The notes below the pieces were generated by a model that did not search any database, had not been told where the DNA came from, and worked only from the letters and a program-made list of their open reading frames with translations. DNA of 64,000 nt from Calendula officinalis (Eukaryota > Streptophyta > Magnoliopsida > Asterales > Asteraceae): positions 9,487,501-9,551,500 of the forward strand of contig OY970822.1 in NCBI GenBank assembly GCA_963853835.1. The letters run 5' to 3'. Shown in pieces: positions 24,715 to 36,897 of the stretch (position 1 is the first letter of the stretch; every line of letters begins with the position of its first letter). A program made the translations under genes and the position numbers.

Positions 24715-27076
24715 GTTGTATGACGTGGATATTTATTTTGGGGAATGATTTCCCGGTTAGTTATGTGTAAGGAAATTATTTTTTTTATAAAAAGGAATAT
24801 GGTTCGGTGTGTCGCAGATAGTAAGGATGTAGGGGTTGATGTTAATATATGGTATCAGAAGATGAACCGCAAGGACGGTAAATGTTTCAAACAAATGGAT
24901 AATAGTACAATGAAGTACTAAGTTTTGGTAAGAATTGTAGTAAGGATGGAAATTTGGAAATAGAAATCTCGGAATTGAGACTTGAGTATTTGGCGAGAAT
25001 CTGGATAAGTAGTGTAATGTTAATATATGTAAATGGGAAAGAAAAGAATGATTAAAGGTATGGTGATGCCTTGGAACAAATAAATGTAACATAGGTGGAA
25101 ATGAGTAAGTGTCAGGAATGGCATATTTTAATTGTTAGAAATGGTTGAGTAAATATTGGCATGTAGCCATAACAAGTTTCGTGACAGGGATGATCGATTC
25201 GATATTAAGGGTAAGATGACGGTTATGGGCAAAATGTCATAATAATGATGTGATATAATATGACATAGCGTGTGTGAGACTACGACTGGGAAATAAATAT
25301 TTCGAGGTATCGCGATGTAGGAAGACGGGAACATAGAATGTTGGGCTAATGGGTGCCAAGTCATGGATTACAAATGTAGACCGGAGTCGATGGGTTGACT
25401 CAAAGGTGACCGGGTTGGCCGGTGAACTTTGGTTAAAGGAATAGATTGGTGGTTACCCCGGTGGTAATAAAGGGGTTTGGAAATCGGTAACAAGGAAATG
25501 GACCGGTTAAGGGTGATTAACGTGTAAGTAAAACGGTAAACGACAATCGGAGATTTTATTGGTATACCCACGGGGTGCAATGCATGTACATTATATGATG
25601 GCCTTGGAAGGCATATAATAATGGAAGGATAATATTATATGAATTGTGCTAAGTACTATGTTCGATGGGAGACTTATGAATAGGGAAGAAAAAGATAATG
25701 CGATTTTTTTTATGGGAGAGGTGCTAGAACGCACGATGAGCGATTGGATGATCGAATGGGTAAGATAGTAGCAAGGCTACGCGATGCGAAAGGATGGATG
25801 TCAGATGACATTGGCGTGACATATACATATGGTTGTATATGCGCATGATGATGATGCTTGGATGGCATTGGTGACATATACATATGATTGTATATGTGCA
25901 CAATGGATGCGTTCAGATTGAGTTGGCGTGATATATATATGTATATATATATGTAGGTGTGTATGCTTATGTGTTTATATGACGAAGATAGAACCAAGGG
26001 GTTAATGAGTATTGCTATTATGTTATGGTAAATGAAAATTTGGTTGGAAATGCGGGTTGCATTAGGTTATGTATAGGTATGGGATGCCTACGACTTCTAA
26101 AATATGAGAAAAGGATGCTGTTAGAAAGCAATTGTCATTGGGAACCAGGATATGGTCAACTTGTGAGAAATTATGGTATGTGAGGCGAAGATGATTGGAA
26201 TGGTACTAAGAAATGGTATAGGTGACCAAATGAAAGTTAAGAAGCGGTAAAGGGTTGATGTGACCATAAGGTAATGTGAGAACTCGGAGAAATGTGAAAA
26301 GATGAAAATTTTGGAAATATGGACGATTGTTAAGGAAACATTAATGGGTGTAACCGGAAGTGATAAGTCGAGAATGAGATCTCGAGGGTAGGGAATCTGT
26401 TAATTGGAAAAAGTATGGTTGACTTTAGGCAAAAGTCAAGATTTGTCAACATATGATTAGTTGACTTGGTTAAGGATGGGTTTTGACTTTCGTTTCGAAT
26501 GACTCGCGATGATAGTAGTATAATGTATTAGTTGTGTGTATGAGAAAGAGGTAATGACGTAATTAAAAGAGTTATAGTCAAATTATGTCACTTTGACCGT
26601 TGGGCGTTTTCAAGTCGAATTTGGGAATTGGGTATCTAATGGTTGATAAATTATAATTAGAGGTCGATGGTAAAGGAAATTGTTAAAGTATAGTTGACTT
26701 TGTTCGTAAGTCAAGGGTTAGACGAGGTTGGAATGTGGTAACTTGGTCGAAGCTAGACTTTGACATTGGTGTTGGTCAATTAGTTGATTATAATGTGTGG
26801 GTCATGTCATTTCTATATGTATAAGATGATTGGTTAAAGGATTGAAAGTCTTGTGGTCAAAATTGTGCAAGTTTGGCCCATTTGGGCACTAAAGGCTTAA
26901 GATTGATTTTTGACCGTTTGGATCTAACGGGATTAATTGAATGTTTACATACATATTGTTGACTAATTCGGGATGAGAAAAGGTTGACGGTAATAACCGC
27001 GGGAGAATGAGAATGGATACTCGGTAGAATGTAAATTGGAATTTCTTTTGAGTGATTCCGAGGACGGAATCCTTTT
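24715..27076 (+). other. Non-coding interior of element 1
   Basis: There is no long ORF and no polymerase or integrase motif on either strand across about 2.4 kb. Short stretches match, in reverse complement, the interiors at 52594-55400 and 60188-62300, so it is a shared family feature and not random filler. A pair of similar hairpin-forming CATATACATATG...GTATATG units lies at 25812-25893. Confidence 0.75.
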
Positions 27077-27090
27077 AAGGGGAAGATAGT
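27077..27090 (+). other. Polypurine tract of element 1
   Basis: The purine-rich run AAGGGGAAGATAG sits immediately before the 3' LTR, the expected site of plus-strand priming. Confidence 0.8.
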
Positions 27091-28850
27091 TGTAACGACC
27101 CGAAATTTGTAAATAAATAAATTGGATAAAAATATGATAAATAAGGATAAATCGTTTAAAGAACGTAGGAATTGGTTTCGTGTCGTTTGGTCACCGTATG
27201 AGAAAGTTATGGGCGAAACCGGGTCGAGACAAAGATGAAAAAATGCAGCCCAGCTGCCTAAAGGAGTTCGCGTCGCGAACTATGGATGGCGATCGCGAAC
27301 TAGCTCCAGGGAGTTTGGCCTTTTATCGCGAAGAAGTTCACGTCCGATTAACGATCGCGATCTATGAAAATCGCATAGTTAGCGACGCGAACTATTGTTC
27401 GCGTCGTGAACTATTGTCGTGCAGCATTAAAAACGGGTTGGAGCTCATTTGATGAAATAGAAAACCCTAGTTCTTCCTTTTGGCGATTTTGGAGCTCAAG
27501 TGCAGATCTTGGCTGATTTCTTCTCAAATCTTTGTTAGATTTCACTCCTAGTCGAAGATTAAAGGTATATCTTCACTCTTTGATCTTTGTAGCTTAAGAT
27601 CTATGTATTTGGGTGTATGGCTTTGAAACCCTAGCTCTTTGGGTTATGGGTTATGGTGATATAAGTGTTGTATACACTTAATAGATGGTGTATTAACAAG
27701 GGAAACAAGTGTATGATTCTGATTTGTAAGAATCTTAAGGGTTGGTTAAACCTAGGGTTTGGTAAATCACCATATTTGGGGGAAATGGATTTATGGGTGT
27801 TATCTAGAGGTAGATGAACACATTATTAGTAGATTGTGATGTTGAACATTGTATGATCTTTGTACTAGGCTTCCGGTGAAGTCTTGGAGTTTGATTTAAA
27901 TTGTGGAACGAGGAAACCGGCGGAAAGAATACGGTTGGAGCATTTATTGCTAAGGTGAGTACGTGTGGACTTTACTGAGTACATAGCCCTGTTAAATATT
28001 TTCATTACTTGTGTTATGGTCTATTTGCTTAATTGTGTAGACTAGTAGTTGATAGTTAGTTATACCTATGATAGTATTGAACTAACTTGATGATGATGAA
28101 AGTGCTAGCAAAGAGCTAGATTTGCATAACCATAGGGTTATGATGAGATTGAGATGATGTGATGATACGGGCTACTCCCGATCATGAGTTGTGGATTGAG
28201 GGGCAGTTGGGCGTATTCCCATCGACTCTTCCACGTTAGTCATGAGATGACACGGGCAACTCCCGGTCATGAGGTGTGGAGTGAGGGGCAGTTGGGTGAA
28301 TTCCCATGTGAATTCCCATCGACTCATCCACGTTAGTTATGCGATGTCACGGGATACTCCCGGTCATGAGGTGTGGAGTGAGGGGCAGTTGGGGTGAATT
28401 CCCATCGACTCATCCACGTTAGTTGTGATTGCTAGGTAAGCAAGGTTGTTAGGGTCACACTAAGGTGACTAGACTGGATAGCTGGATATATATATGTATA
28501 TTGATTGGTTATATGAGACGTGACATTTCATTTTATTATCGGGTCTAAACCCATGTAGCTCACGAGACGTTTTTGTCTCACGTACTCCTTGTTTTGTTTT
28601 GCTATGTACTCAGGTTCGGGATCGAAGGTTTAGGTACGCATGGATAGAGATGCGGGGCCTAGAATAGAAGAACCTTAGATTGGATTTATGCTTAGCTTTG
28701 GTTTTGATCTATTTTGTAACACCAAACTTGATACTCTGATTTTCATACCAAAGGTTTTTGTAAATCCATATTTTTGGAATAGTTCTTCTATTTATGAAAA
28801 ATGTTTTATTTTGGGCAAATGTTTTGTGTTTAAAAATATGAGGTGTTACA
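27091..28850 (+). repeat. 3' LTR of element 1
   Basis: Same length as the 5' LTR and nearly identical to it; ends GGTGTTACA and is followed by the target duplication GTTGG. Confidence 0.95.
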
Positions 28851-28917
28851 GTTGGGGTACTAAATTGACAATTTTGCCAAGTTCAGAGTACCATGCTGCA
28901 CCTTTAATAGTTCAGGA

Positions 28918-29473
28918 TAGGGCTGTCGAAAATAACCAAAACCCGCTCTACCCTCCCGACCCGTTTTGAATTTGGGTAGATCGAGTCAGGTAGTTCGGGT
29001 AACGGGTAGAAACATTTGGGTATCGGGTAACCCGAATATAATACGGATCGGGTATAAGGTAATATTTTAAGTTGGCGGGTATACCCGAAATAACCGAATT
29101 TTATTGTAAGGAATTTTTAAAGGTAATATTTTTACACTTTTATAAATAAAATACGATTGTTATGTTTGTAGTCGTTTAATTTCATTTAAAAGTCAATGAT
29201 AGAGTCTCATGTTGGTTAAAGTTTGGTAAAATTACAGACAAATATTGTATATTAAGATCGGAATATAAACATTCTTGAACCGGTAATACAAGAGTGCAAA
29301 TTCTCGGGTATTAGTGGATATACCCGTACCCGACCTATTACCCGAACTACCCATATCCAGATACCCAAATTTAATTTGGTTTGGGTATTGGATATTTTTT
29401 ATATTTGAAAAAACCCGAGCTACCCGACCCGAATTACCCGAAACCCGAAAGTTATACCCGATCAACACCCCTA
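28918..29473. mobile_element. Non-autonomous hAT element, 556 bp, inside the Mutator MITE
   Basis: The ends are TAGGGCTGTCGAAAA and, on the complement, TAGGGGTGTTGATCGGG. The 8-bp GTTCAGGA is duplicated at 28910-28917 and 29474-29481. The interior is full of ACCCGAA and CGGGTA words. No coding region. Confidence 0.9.
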
Positions 29474-29541
29474 GTTCAGGATAGTAGATGACCTAGTTAG
29501 CCAAGTTTAGGGTTCTAAAATACATTTTAGCCTAGTTTTTA

Positions 29542-30480
29542 AAACGCATTTTCATTTCATAAAGAGCTTCTTTGAGGTGGCCAAGCTTTGCTCTGATGTA
29601 TACATCATAATTTAGTTTTATATCACACAAATAATCTCCGCAATCATCAACAACAACAATAATACTCAATTCCTTATATGGAAGAGTATGAATAAGGTTA
29701 CATGAAGTTATTTATACTTCTACTCGGGGATAAATAGACTGCTTCTAGACTGATATACGGCTAAAGTACTAATAAGAGAATATATGTGTATAAGTGATGT
29801 GTGTGCATGCCTATAAGTATTACATGTAATCTCCATTATATCCTTTCAAAATCTATTTATGAACTATATATTAACAATAAATGAAACTGTACAACAGTTT
29901 GATTCCGTATGTTGGATATGTATGAACTCAATATTACCATGATTTCTCACCCTTGAATAGAGATTTTTTTCCTTTCCAGGCCATATTTCGATTCCATTTG
30001 ATAACAATATGTATGACGTAGTCATATAAACCATCTCCAACTCAATAATTATACAAACTTGTACATCATAAAATTCTATCATCAAAAGAAATGCCAAATT
30101 TGTTAATTTTCATCCCATCGAATCAGATTATATTTTAATGATCACGAAATTTACATAAGTAGTTATGTCAATTATAGAGACGTGTCACGTGTAAAAGAGT
30201 TCATAACCCCTACACGGCTACGATTGTGCCAACCATTCAAATATAACATCTCCTCACGTATCGAACGGTCCGTACAATACTAAGTTTGCATACCAATACA
30301 AGAATGGAAATATTAAGTGGGAGGGAGAGATTGAGAGAGAAGGTGAGGGTGAATGATTAAGAGTTGTGCAAACATGTAATATACAGTATGATAAGATAAT
30401 TTACTTTAACTTAGGAGTATTATATAATTAGGCTTAGAGGCTAATTATATAATTTTCATGCGAAGTTTTTTTTTTAGATA
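29542..30480. other. Intergenic DNA, no supported gene
   Basis: AT-rich sequence without conserved ORFs; the minus-strand frame at 29864-30097 has no recognisable features. Confidence 0.5.
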
Positions 30481-30489
30481 GAAGATCCA

Positions 30490-30911
30490 CACTTATACCT
30501 GTTGACATTTTGGTTTTTGGATGGGTTGGGGGGAAAACACGCGTGTGTGGATCTAACCGGAGTTTCTCCTCTCGTGGGTTTGAGTAGTCGGGGTGTTACG
30601 GCTGGACAAGCAGCTTTGAAAGCCGCCTCGTGTAAAGTGACAAAGCACGAGAAAGCAATTCCTTTTGCATTTGATACTTTCAGTTTCTTTGCACCTGAGG
30701 TGGTGGAGCCTCTCAACAGAGTCCAGCGTGTTATACATAGAAATGTTATGACACCTAGATCAACGAATGTTGTTTTTAAAAGAATTAGTTTTGCAATTCA
30801 AAAAGGGATAGCGGCGCAGCTTGTTGCCCGTTTGCCTTCTTTCACTATGTAAAAAACGTTTTCTATGATAATCGAATATAGGGTTGTTCGTTGCGCTTGT
30901 AAAAAAAAAAG
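30490..30911 (+). pseudogene. Fragment of a retroelement-associated ORF with A-rich end
   Basis: Conserved words HACVDLTGVSPLVGL, KHEKA, FAFDTFSFFAPE, LNRVQRVIHRNVMTPRS and FAIQKGIAAQLVARLP form a segment I recall as recurring in plant genomes, often beside reverse-transcriptase-derived ORFs. The start reads DILVFGWVGGK in one frame and then shifts to the frame of 30502-30852. Part of the usual stretch between KHEKA and PFAF is missing. An 11-base A run follows at about 30900-30911. It looks like a decayed retroelement tail rather than a host gene; the exact family is uncertain. Confidence 0.55.
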
Positions 30912-31698
30912 TAATATTTAATTCAAACTAGCTTATTAAATAAATAAAGTTTTAAATAATTTAGTTTTCACATTTCTACGTTTATAACAAACCTATACCC
31001 ATTACTAATTTAAATTGGAAAAATCATCCTTTATGTTTTTTTATCCAATTGCACGTTCGGTCTGTATGGTGTCGAAAGTGCAGACAACGTCAGTAATTGG
31101 GAAATCTTTGTCCATTTCGGTCTTTCCCGGATGAAGATGTTACTGGGTCTCCAATAAATCTTTGTCATTTTAACACTATTTTCAACCAAATGAACGTTTT
31201 TTGCAACTTCCCCAAATACCACTTATTGAGAGGCCTTGATAGTAGATAGTAGATACCATTAGCCCAAGGACACCTTAACTTAAGAGTTCGTACAGGTACA
31301 TCCATATGTCAATCGCTTATAGAACGATTTCAGATAAATAATAGAAAAATTGCAAGTATCTCTTTCAAATATAAAAAGATGAACCATCGTGGTTTGAAAA
31401 GAGCTATAATCATGACTATAGTTGGTAGATAAAAAAACTAACAAATGTTGAAAACAATCAAACCGCCATTGGTTTATGCCACTTGATTTTAAAAAGGATT
31501 ACAAAGAACTTAAGATGGTAATGATTAACGAAGCTAACTCTTTAATTTAAATTAATGTTAACAGGATTTATATGTTATGATCGGTGCGTGTTGACTAATC
31601 TAAAATATTTTAAGTCAACCTAAACAGTCTTGACTTAAATCTTCCAACTGGGTGTTATTCAATCAATTAATTAGATGCAATATGTCTATAAACATATA
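30912..31698. other. Intergenic DNA, no supported gene
   Basis: No gene or clear repeat end is identified. The piece 31030-31220 has the look of a decayed MITE, but I could not define its termini. Confidence 0.45.
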
Positions 31699-31907
31699 CT
31701 TCCTCTGATTTAAAATAAGTGATACATTGCTGGTTTCACGGTTTTTGAGGTAAAATATGATAATGATAATTAAATTAGATTAATTGGATGGTTAGTGAGA
31801 AATGGGTCTCACAAATTTTGAATAAAGTAAGATTAATGATGTTTAAAAGTAAAAGTAAGGGTAAAGATGTCATTTCACTTTATTAAAGTAGATAATTAGT
31901 GGGTATG

Positions 31908-34482
31908 TGATGGCGATGGCATGGGTTAGGCGTGCAACCCGACCCGGACTGATCGACCCAGACGAATCAGTTCGGTTGAACTTATATATCGTATTTTAAT
32001 TATTATTATTAGTTATCCTTATCTTGTTTAAACAAGGTTTGGTTTATCTTTAGGATTTCTTTTCGAATTTTTAGGATCTCTTTTTATTTATGTCGTTAGC
32101 TTGTATTGAAAACTCAGTTTTGAATTATTGAATACGAATTAGTTCTGGGAATTACCGGTGTTCGAGTTTGTGTTTACCGAATTGTGCAAGAAATTGCATC
32201 AGTTGGTATCAGAGCTCAGCTCCAATGGCGTACAACGGACGAGGGCATCGACAACAACCCCGTAGAAACGCCGAATGAGGCAACGAGGATGGATGGCGTG
32301 ATCCCCACGACATTGCCGCCGAAATCGCTAGGTTGCAACAACGGGTCCGGGATCTAGAATTGCAACAGGAAGAACGCGAAGAAGAAACCGACACCGACAC
32401 CGCCGCCTGGGGCGAACGTGATGGGTATCGGAATCCTTTTGGACACCACATTCCAAGACGAGAACGAGAACCGTATGTATCTGACCCACTCCGTAATATG
32501 GGGGTCAAAATTGATGTTCCGGAATTCGACTGTCGCGCCCAACCCGACGATTTCATTGATTGGTTAAGCACGGTGGAACGGGTGTTCGATTTGAAAGACA
32601 TACCCGATAATTATAAGGTAAAACTCGTTGCTATTAAATTGTGTAAATATGCTTCATTGTGGTGGGACCACGTTAAAAAACAGAGGGCGAAGGAGGGCCG
32701 ATCGAAAGTCGAAACATGGTCGAAGATGAAGAAATTACTGAATAAAAAGTTTCTGCCTGCAAATCACAGGCATGAATCCTTTTTAGAATACCATAATCTG
32801 TCACAATGGACCTCGACCGTTGAGGAATTTATTACCGAATTTGACAGATCACGAATGAGGTGCGGGTTTGAAGAACCCGAGGAACAGGTTATTTCCAGAT
32901 TTTTGGGCGCCTTGCGTTCAGATATTTCTGATATTGTACAATTACAACCATACTGGACCTTTAATGATGTGTGTGGTTTAGCCCTGAAAGTGGAAAAACA
33001 ATTAAAAACCAAGCCAAAACCAGGCCTGTACCGATCTAACGTGCCCAAATCCGAAGCCGCGCCGGCAACCACTAGTTCACCTAACCGATCGGGTCCCATA
33101 AAACCTGCGGGTTCAGCGAGCTCACGGGTGTCCAACGCATCATCTCCCGCCCCCGTAAAATTGACACGGTGCTTTAAATGTCAAGGCATAGGCCACTTTG
33201 CGCGGGATTGCCCTAATCAGCAGCTTGTCACCCTTGCGGACGACACAACCCCTGCATATGACACTGATGATGGGGAAACCGAGGAAGCCGACGGTGAAAT
33301 TGTTTACCCGGATAGGGGTGAAGCTTTGGTGGCACAACGAGTTCTTAGCATTACACCGACCGCTAATAGTGAAGACACACTCTGGCTACGTAACAATATT
33401 TTTCGCACTAAATGCACGGCCAAAGGTAAAGTTTGCACACTCATTATTGACGGGGGTAGTTGTGAGAACATGGTAGCCTCGAGTATGGTGGAAAAATTAG
33501 CATTAGCAGTAGAACCACATCCTGAACCATATCAGTTAACATGGTTAAAAAAGGGAACGTTGTTAAAGTAAATCAACGATGTTTGGTGAAATTTTCTATT
33601 GGTAACCGATACTCTGACGAGGTATGGTGTGAAGTCATCCCAATGGATGCGTATCATGTCTTATTGGGACAACCGTGGCAGTACGATAGGCGCACAAAGC
33701 ATGACGGGTTTAAAAATACACATTCGTTTAAAAAAGACGGAATCAATATTACTTTAGCACCTCTTGATTCTCGCGGATCAGGGACCGAAGCCCTCATCCT
33801 CACGAAGTCAGCCTTCCTTGACTTCAGCCGACACGTATCACCACCTTTTATGTTTGCCCTTATGATTGCCGAACAAAACCAAGTGCATACCGAAACCCCA
33901 CTTGAAGTTCAACCCCTCCTGGCCGAGTTTAAAGAGATATTTCCTGAGGAAATACCTCCCGGTTTACCACTTATGCGAGAAATTCAACATTGCATAGATT
34001 TTATTCCCGGTTCCGTGATACCGAATAAACCGGCGTATCGGATGAATCCGAAAGAATTTGAGGAATTACACCGACAGGTTACCGAGCTTCTGGCTAAAGG
34101 CCTTATTCGAGAAAGTATGAGCCCGTGCGCCGTCCCTGCCTTGTTAGTATCGAAACACGGTGGCACCTATCGGATGTGTATTGATAGTCGTGCTGTTAAT
34201 AAAATAACTATCAAGTATCGTTTTCCGATACCCCGATTTGAGGATCTACTCGATCAGCTACATGGCGCCACGATATTTTCAAAAATTGATCTTCGCAGTG
34301 GGTATCATCAATTTCGTATGCGCCCCGGGGATGAGTATTCTTTTCGAATTTTTAGGATCTCTTTTTGTTTATGTTGTTAGCTTGTATTGAAAACTCAGTT
34401 TTGAATTATTGAATACGAATTAGTTCTGGGAATTACCGGTGTTCGAGTTTGTGTTTACTGAATTGTGCAAGAAACTGCATCA
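31908..34482 (+). mobile_element. Collapsed Ty3/gypsy LTR retrotransposon
   Basis: A 5' LTR of 294 bp (31908-32201) starts TGATGGCGATGG and ends TTGCATCA. A tRNA-Met primer site TGGTATCAGAGC follows at 32204. The 5-bp GTATG is duplicated at 31903-31907 and 34483-34487. The interior runs through Gag, protease and the first part of reverse transcriptase, then jumps at about 34338 straight into the middle of the 3' LTR, of which only the last 145 bp remain. RNase H, integrase and half the LTR are deleted. Confidence 0.9.
32225..34380 (+). pseudogene. Gag-protease-reverse transcriptase polyprotein, broken
   Basis: Translation from the ATG at 32225 meets a TGA after about 18 codons. The long frame 32333-33571 then encodes Gag (SLWWDHVKKQRAKEG, FEEPEEQVISRFLGAL), one zinc knuckle CFKCQGIGHFARDC, and the protease start with IIDGGSCENM. 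A one-base slip near an A run at about 33547-33560 moves the reading to 33541-34380, which carries VLLGQPWQYDRRTKHDGF and the reverse transcriptase start, with YRMCIDSRAVNKITIKYRFPIP and GATIFSKIDLRSGYHQ. The frame ends on LTR sequence. Stop, frameshift and truncation mean no active protein. Confidence 0.9.
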
Positions 34483-34769
34483 GTATGGGTCCCACTACTT
34501 TTTACCAAATAAGGTAAGTTTTTAAAGTGTATCACTTATTTTGATACACCCAAATATGGAAAGTGTATCACTTATTTTAAATCGGAGGAAGTAATAACAA
34601 ATTGAGATTTGCTAATCATAGCTCTTAAAATAATAATTAAGGATAAATTATAATGTTTATGCATAATTAATTAAACATAACCACCCTTAGACTTTAGTAG
34701 TTAGTGGTTTTTAAGGTAGTACATTTTTTTTGTAGCTATTGTATAACATTTTTAAACATTAATTTTTTA

Positions 34770-35150
34770 CTAATCTGAACTATTAAAGGTGTAACATAGT
34801 ACCCTGAATTTGGTTAACTAAATTTTCTACTACCCTGAACTATTAAAGGTGCAACATAGTACCATGCACTTGACAATATGGTCAATTTAGTACCATGACT
34901 CACTAATTGGTTTTGTTTTCTCACGTGATTTGCTTCTAAATTCTAATAACATCATATTGAGTTGAACTTATATTTTTTAGTCCGTCAAAAGCTACAACAA
35001 AAGTACGTCAAGTAAGAAAACACGATGAAATTAATGAGCCAGGGTACTAAATCGACAATTTTGTCAAGTTCAGAGTACCATTCTGCACCTTGATAATCCA
35101 GGGTAATAAAGCACCTAATTAGCCATGTTCAGTGTACTAAAATGTATTTT
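34770..35150. repeat. Degenerate relative of the Mutator-type MITE
   Basis: Phrases such as CTGAACTATTAAAGGTG, AACATAGTACC and TACTAAAATGTATTTTT match the MITE at 20852-29532, including the internal AAATTGACAATTTTG-like segment in the opposite arm. The left end is partly duplicated and I could not define a target duplication. Confidence 0.7.
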
Positions 35151-36593
35151 TAAAGGCTATTATTAACATTTTTCTTACAAATTTGCTTGGTTGAGTTTGA
35201 AATTTCTAATTCTCGAAAAACCTTTTGCCTTCCTATTTTTACATCCAGAATTATTTGCAGATTCAAATATGTCGAAAGATTAATGAGATATTTGCTTAAA
35301 AAGTTAATTATGGCGATTCCTTGGACTATCTAATTCTTAATATACTTGAGGCTTGTGATTTGATCAATACGAAAAGGAATCTTTTGGAGCAGCGGTAGAA
35401 GGCTTAATATGGTTTATTTGAAAAGCAAGAAATTATCTCATCTTTATTCTTTATAGCATAGGGCACCGACCACCGCCAAACACATGTGGCAGGCTCTTGG
35501 GCACCACCTAAGCCGCGCCACCACACCGTTTGTGAGGTGAGTGATGGTGTGTACCGCTTGAGTGGTGAATCCCGGGGGGATTTGGGGTGTTTGTTTTGTG
35601 CGTTAGAGTTATTTTAATGATGGTATTTTGTAAGTGGCTCAAGCGATGATGTTGTATTTGTTTTTGTTCTCGTTCTTGTAAACTCTTTTAAGTGTCTTAC
35701 TAGTTTTATTTATATAATTTTGTCAGGGTTTTTGGGTTGGGTGATAGTAGCTCCTAGCTCGTTTACACACTTGCCATTATGAATTAAGATATTTGCTTTA
35801 CATTATAATTTCTTTAGCCCGGTGGTAATGGGTGACCATAACCGGGTTTGGTCACCATCATGCATAGTTTTGTATTGATGGCCAACTTGATTTTCATTTT
35901 TCTTGCTTTACCCGTACTTCATTTGTCACGGTTCAACCGGTTGAATCGGTGGGTCAACTTGGATTAATTCGTCTAATTTTCAAGATTCGGTTTCCAAAGT
36001 CGTCGTATCATCTTCCAGATCGTCATATTCGGTTTCCAATTTCGACGAATCAAGTTTGAGAACTGAATTTCAAACGAGATTACAAGCAACATCCGAGTCA
36101 CAAAGCTGTTCGGGTTGTCCGGATCACCGGGTTTCACAAAAACTATCGGGTTGCAATGGATAACTAGTGAGCAAAAACACGGATACTTTTAACTCAATGT
36201 CTCCACCGGGTCACGGTTTAACCCTGTCGGGTCAACCCGGGTTTTAAAACACTGAGTTGTACGTATTTGCGATGCTTAAGTCTTTTATCACTTGATATCT
36301 TTTAGTTTGGTAAAAAAAATCTTGTAAGAACAAGTTGTATTATTGTCATTTTGAGATTAGGTCATTAATTAGGAGATATGATATTTAGTCCTAACATATG
36401 GTACTATCAATAGTCCTACTTACTTGATAGCATGATATGTGTAATCCACTAGCTAATTCTCTCTCTCTTAATATTATCTCATGAGTTTGTCACATGTCTT
36501 CATCTAATGAGTATGACTATTAGTAATTTAGTATGAGCAAATACTAGGACTAAATACCATTACTCATTTTTTAAATACTTGTACTTCCTCCGA
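35151..36593. other. Intergenic DNA with a possible hAT MITE
   Basis: No gene is recognised. The portion 35930-36254 has repeated GGGTCAAC and CCGGTT words and a right end whose complement reads CAGTGTTTTAAAACCCGG, a typical plant hAT terminus; the left end is unclear. Confidence 0.4.
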
Positions 36594-36897
36594 TTCAAAA
36601 TAAGTGATACACTTTGGGTTTCACGGGTTTTGAGGCAAAAGATTATAATGATGATTAAATTAGATTAATTGGATGGTTAGTGGGGAATGAGTCTCACACT
36701 TTTTGAATAAAGTGGAGGTTAATGATGTTTAAAAGTAAAAAGTAAGGGTAAGAGTGTCATTTCACTTTGTTAAAGTAGATAGTTAGTGGGAAAGGGTCCC
36801 ACTTTTTTTGCCAAATAAGGTAACTTTTTAAAGTGTATCACTTATTTTGAATCACCCAAAAATGGAAAGTGTATCACTTATTTTGAATCGGAGGAAG
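36594..36897. repeat. Stowaway-type MITE, copy 4
   Basis: Nearly perfect inverted ends CTTCCTCCGATTCAAAATAA and TTATTTTGAATCGGAGGAAG, with TA at 36592-36593 and 36898-36899. It is one of the best-preserved copies in the window. Confidence 0.93.

Larger units (their letters stand above)
21108..28850 (+). mobile_element. Non-autonomous gag-only LTR retrotransposon (element 1), complete
   Basis: Two 1,760-bp LTRs (21108-22867 and 27091-28850) begin TGTAACGACC and end GGTGTTACA. The 5-bp GTTGG duplication flanks the element (21103-21107 and 28851-28855). A primer-binding site for initiator tRNA-Met follows the 5' LTR, and a polypurine tract precedes the 3' LTR. The interior codes only for Gag and a broken protease; no reverse transcriptase, RNase H or integrase is visible in 24715-27076. 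It must therefore borrow enzymes from an autonomous partner, as known TR-GAG or LARD-like plant elements do. I found only two base differences between the LTRs, so insertion was recent. Confidence 0.92.
20852..29532. mobile_element. Mutator-type MITE split by two later insertions
   Basis: The outer ends GGCCAAAATGCATTTTAA (left) and, complementing the right end, GGCTAAAATGTATTTTAG form terminal inverted repeats. The 9-bp TAGTTTTTA is duplicated at 20843-20851 and 29533-29541, the size made by Mutator-like transposases. Only about 370 bp belong to this element: 20852-21107, 28851-28917 and 29474-29532. The remainder is the gag-only LTR retrotransposon and a hAT MITE, each with its own target duplication. 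Confidence 0.85.
31699..34591. mobile_element. Stowaway-type MITE copy 3, split by a Ty3/gypsy insertion
   Basis: The left end CTTCCTCTGATTTAAAATAA at 31699 and the right end TTATTTTAAATCGGAGGAAG at 34591 are complementary and flanked by TA. Only 31699-31907 and 34483-34591 belong to the MITE; the retrotransposon in between has its own GTATG duplication. Confidence 0.85.
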
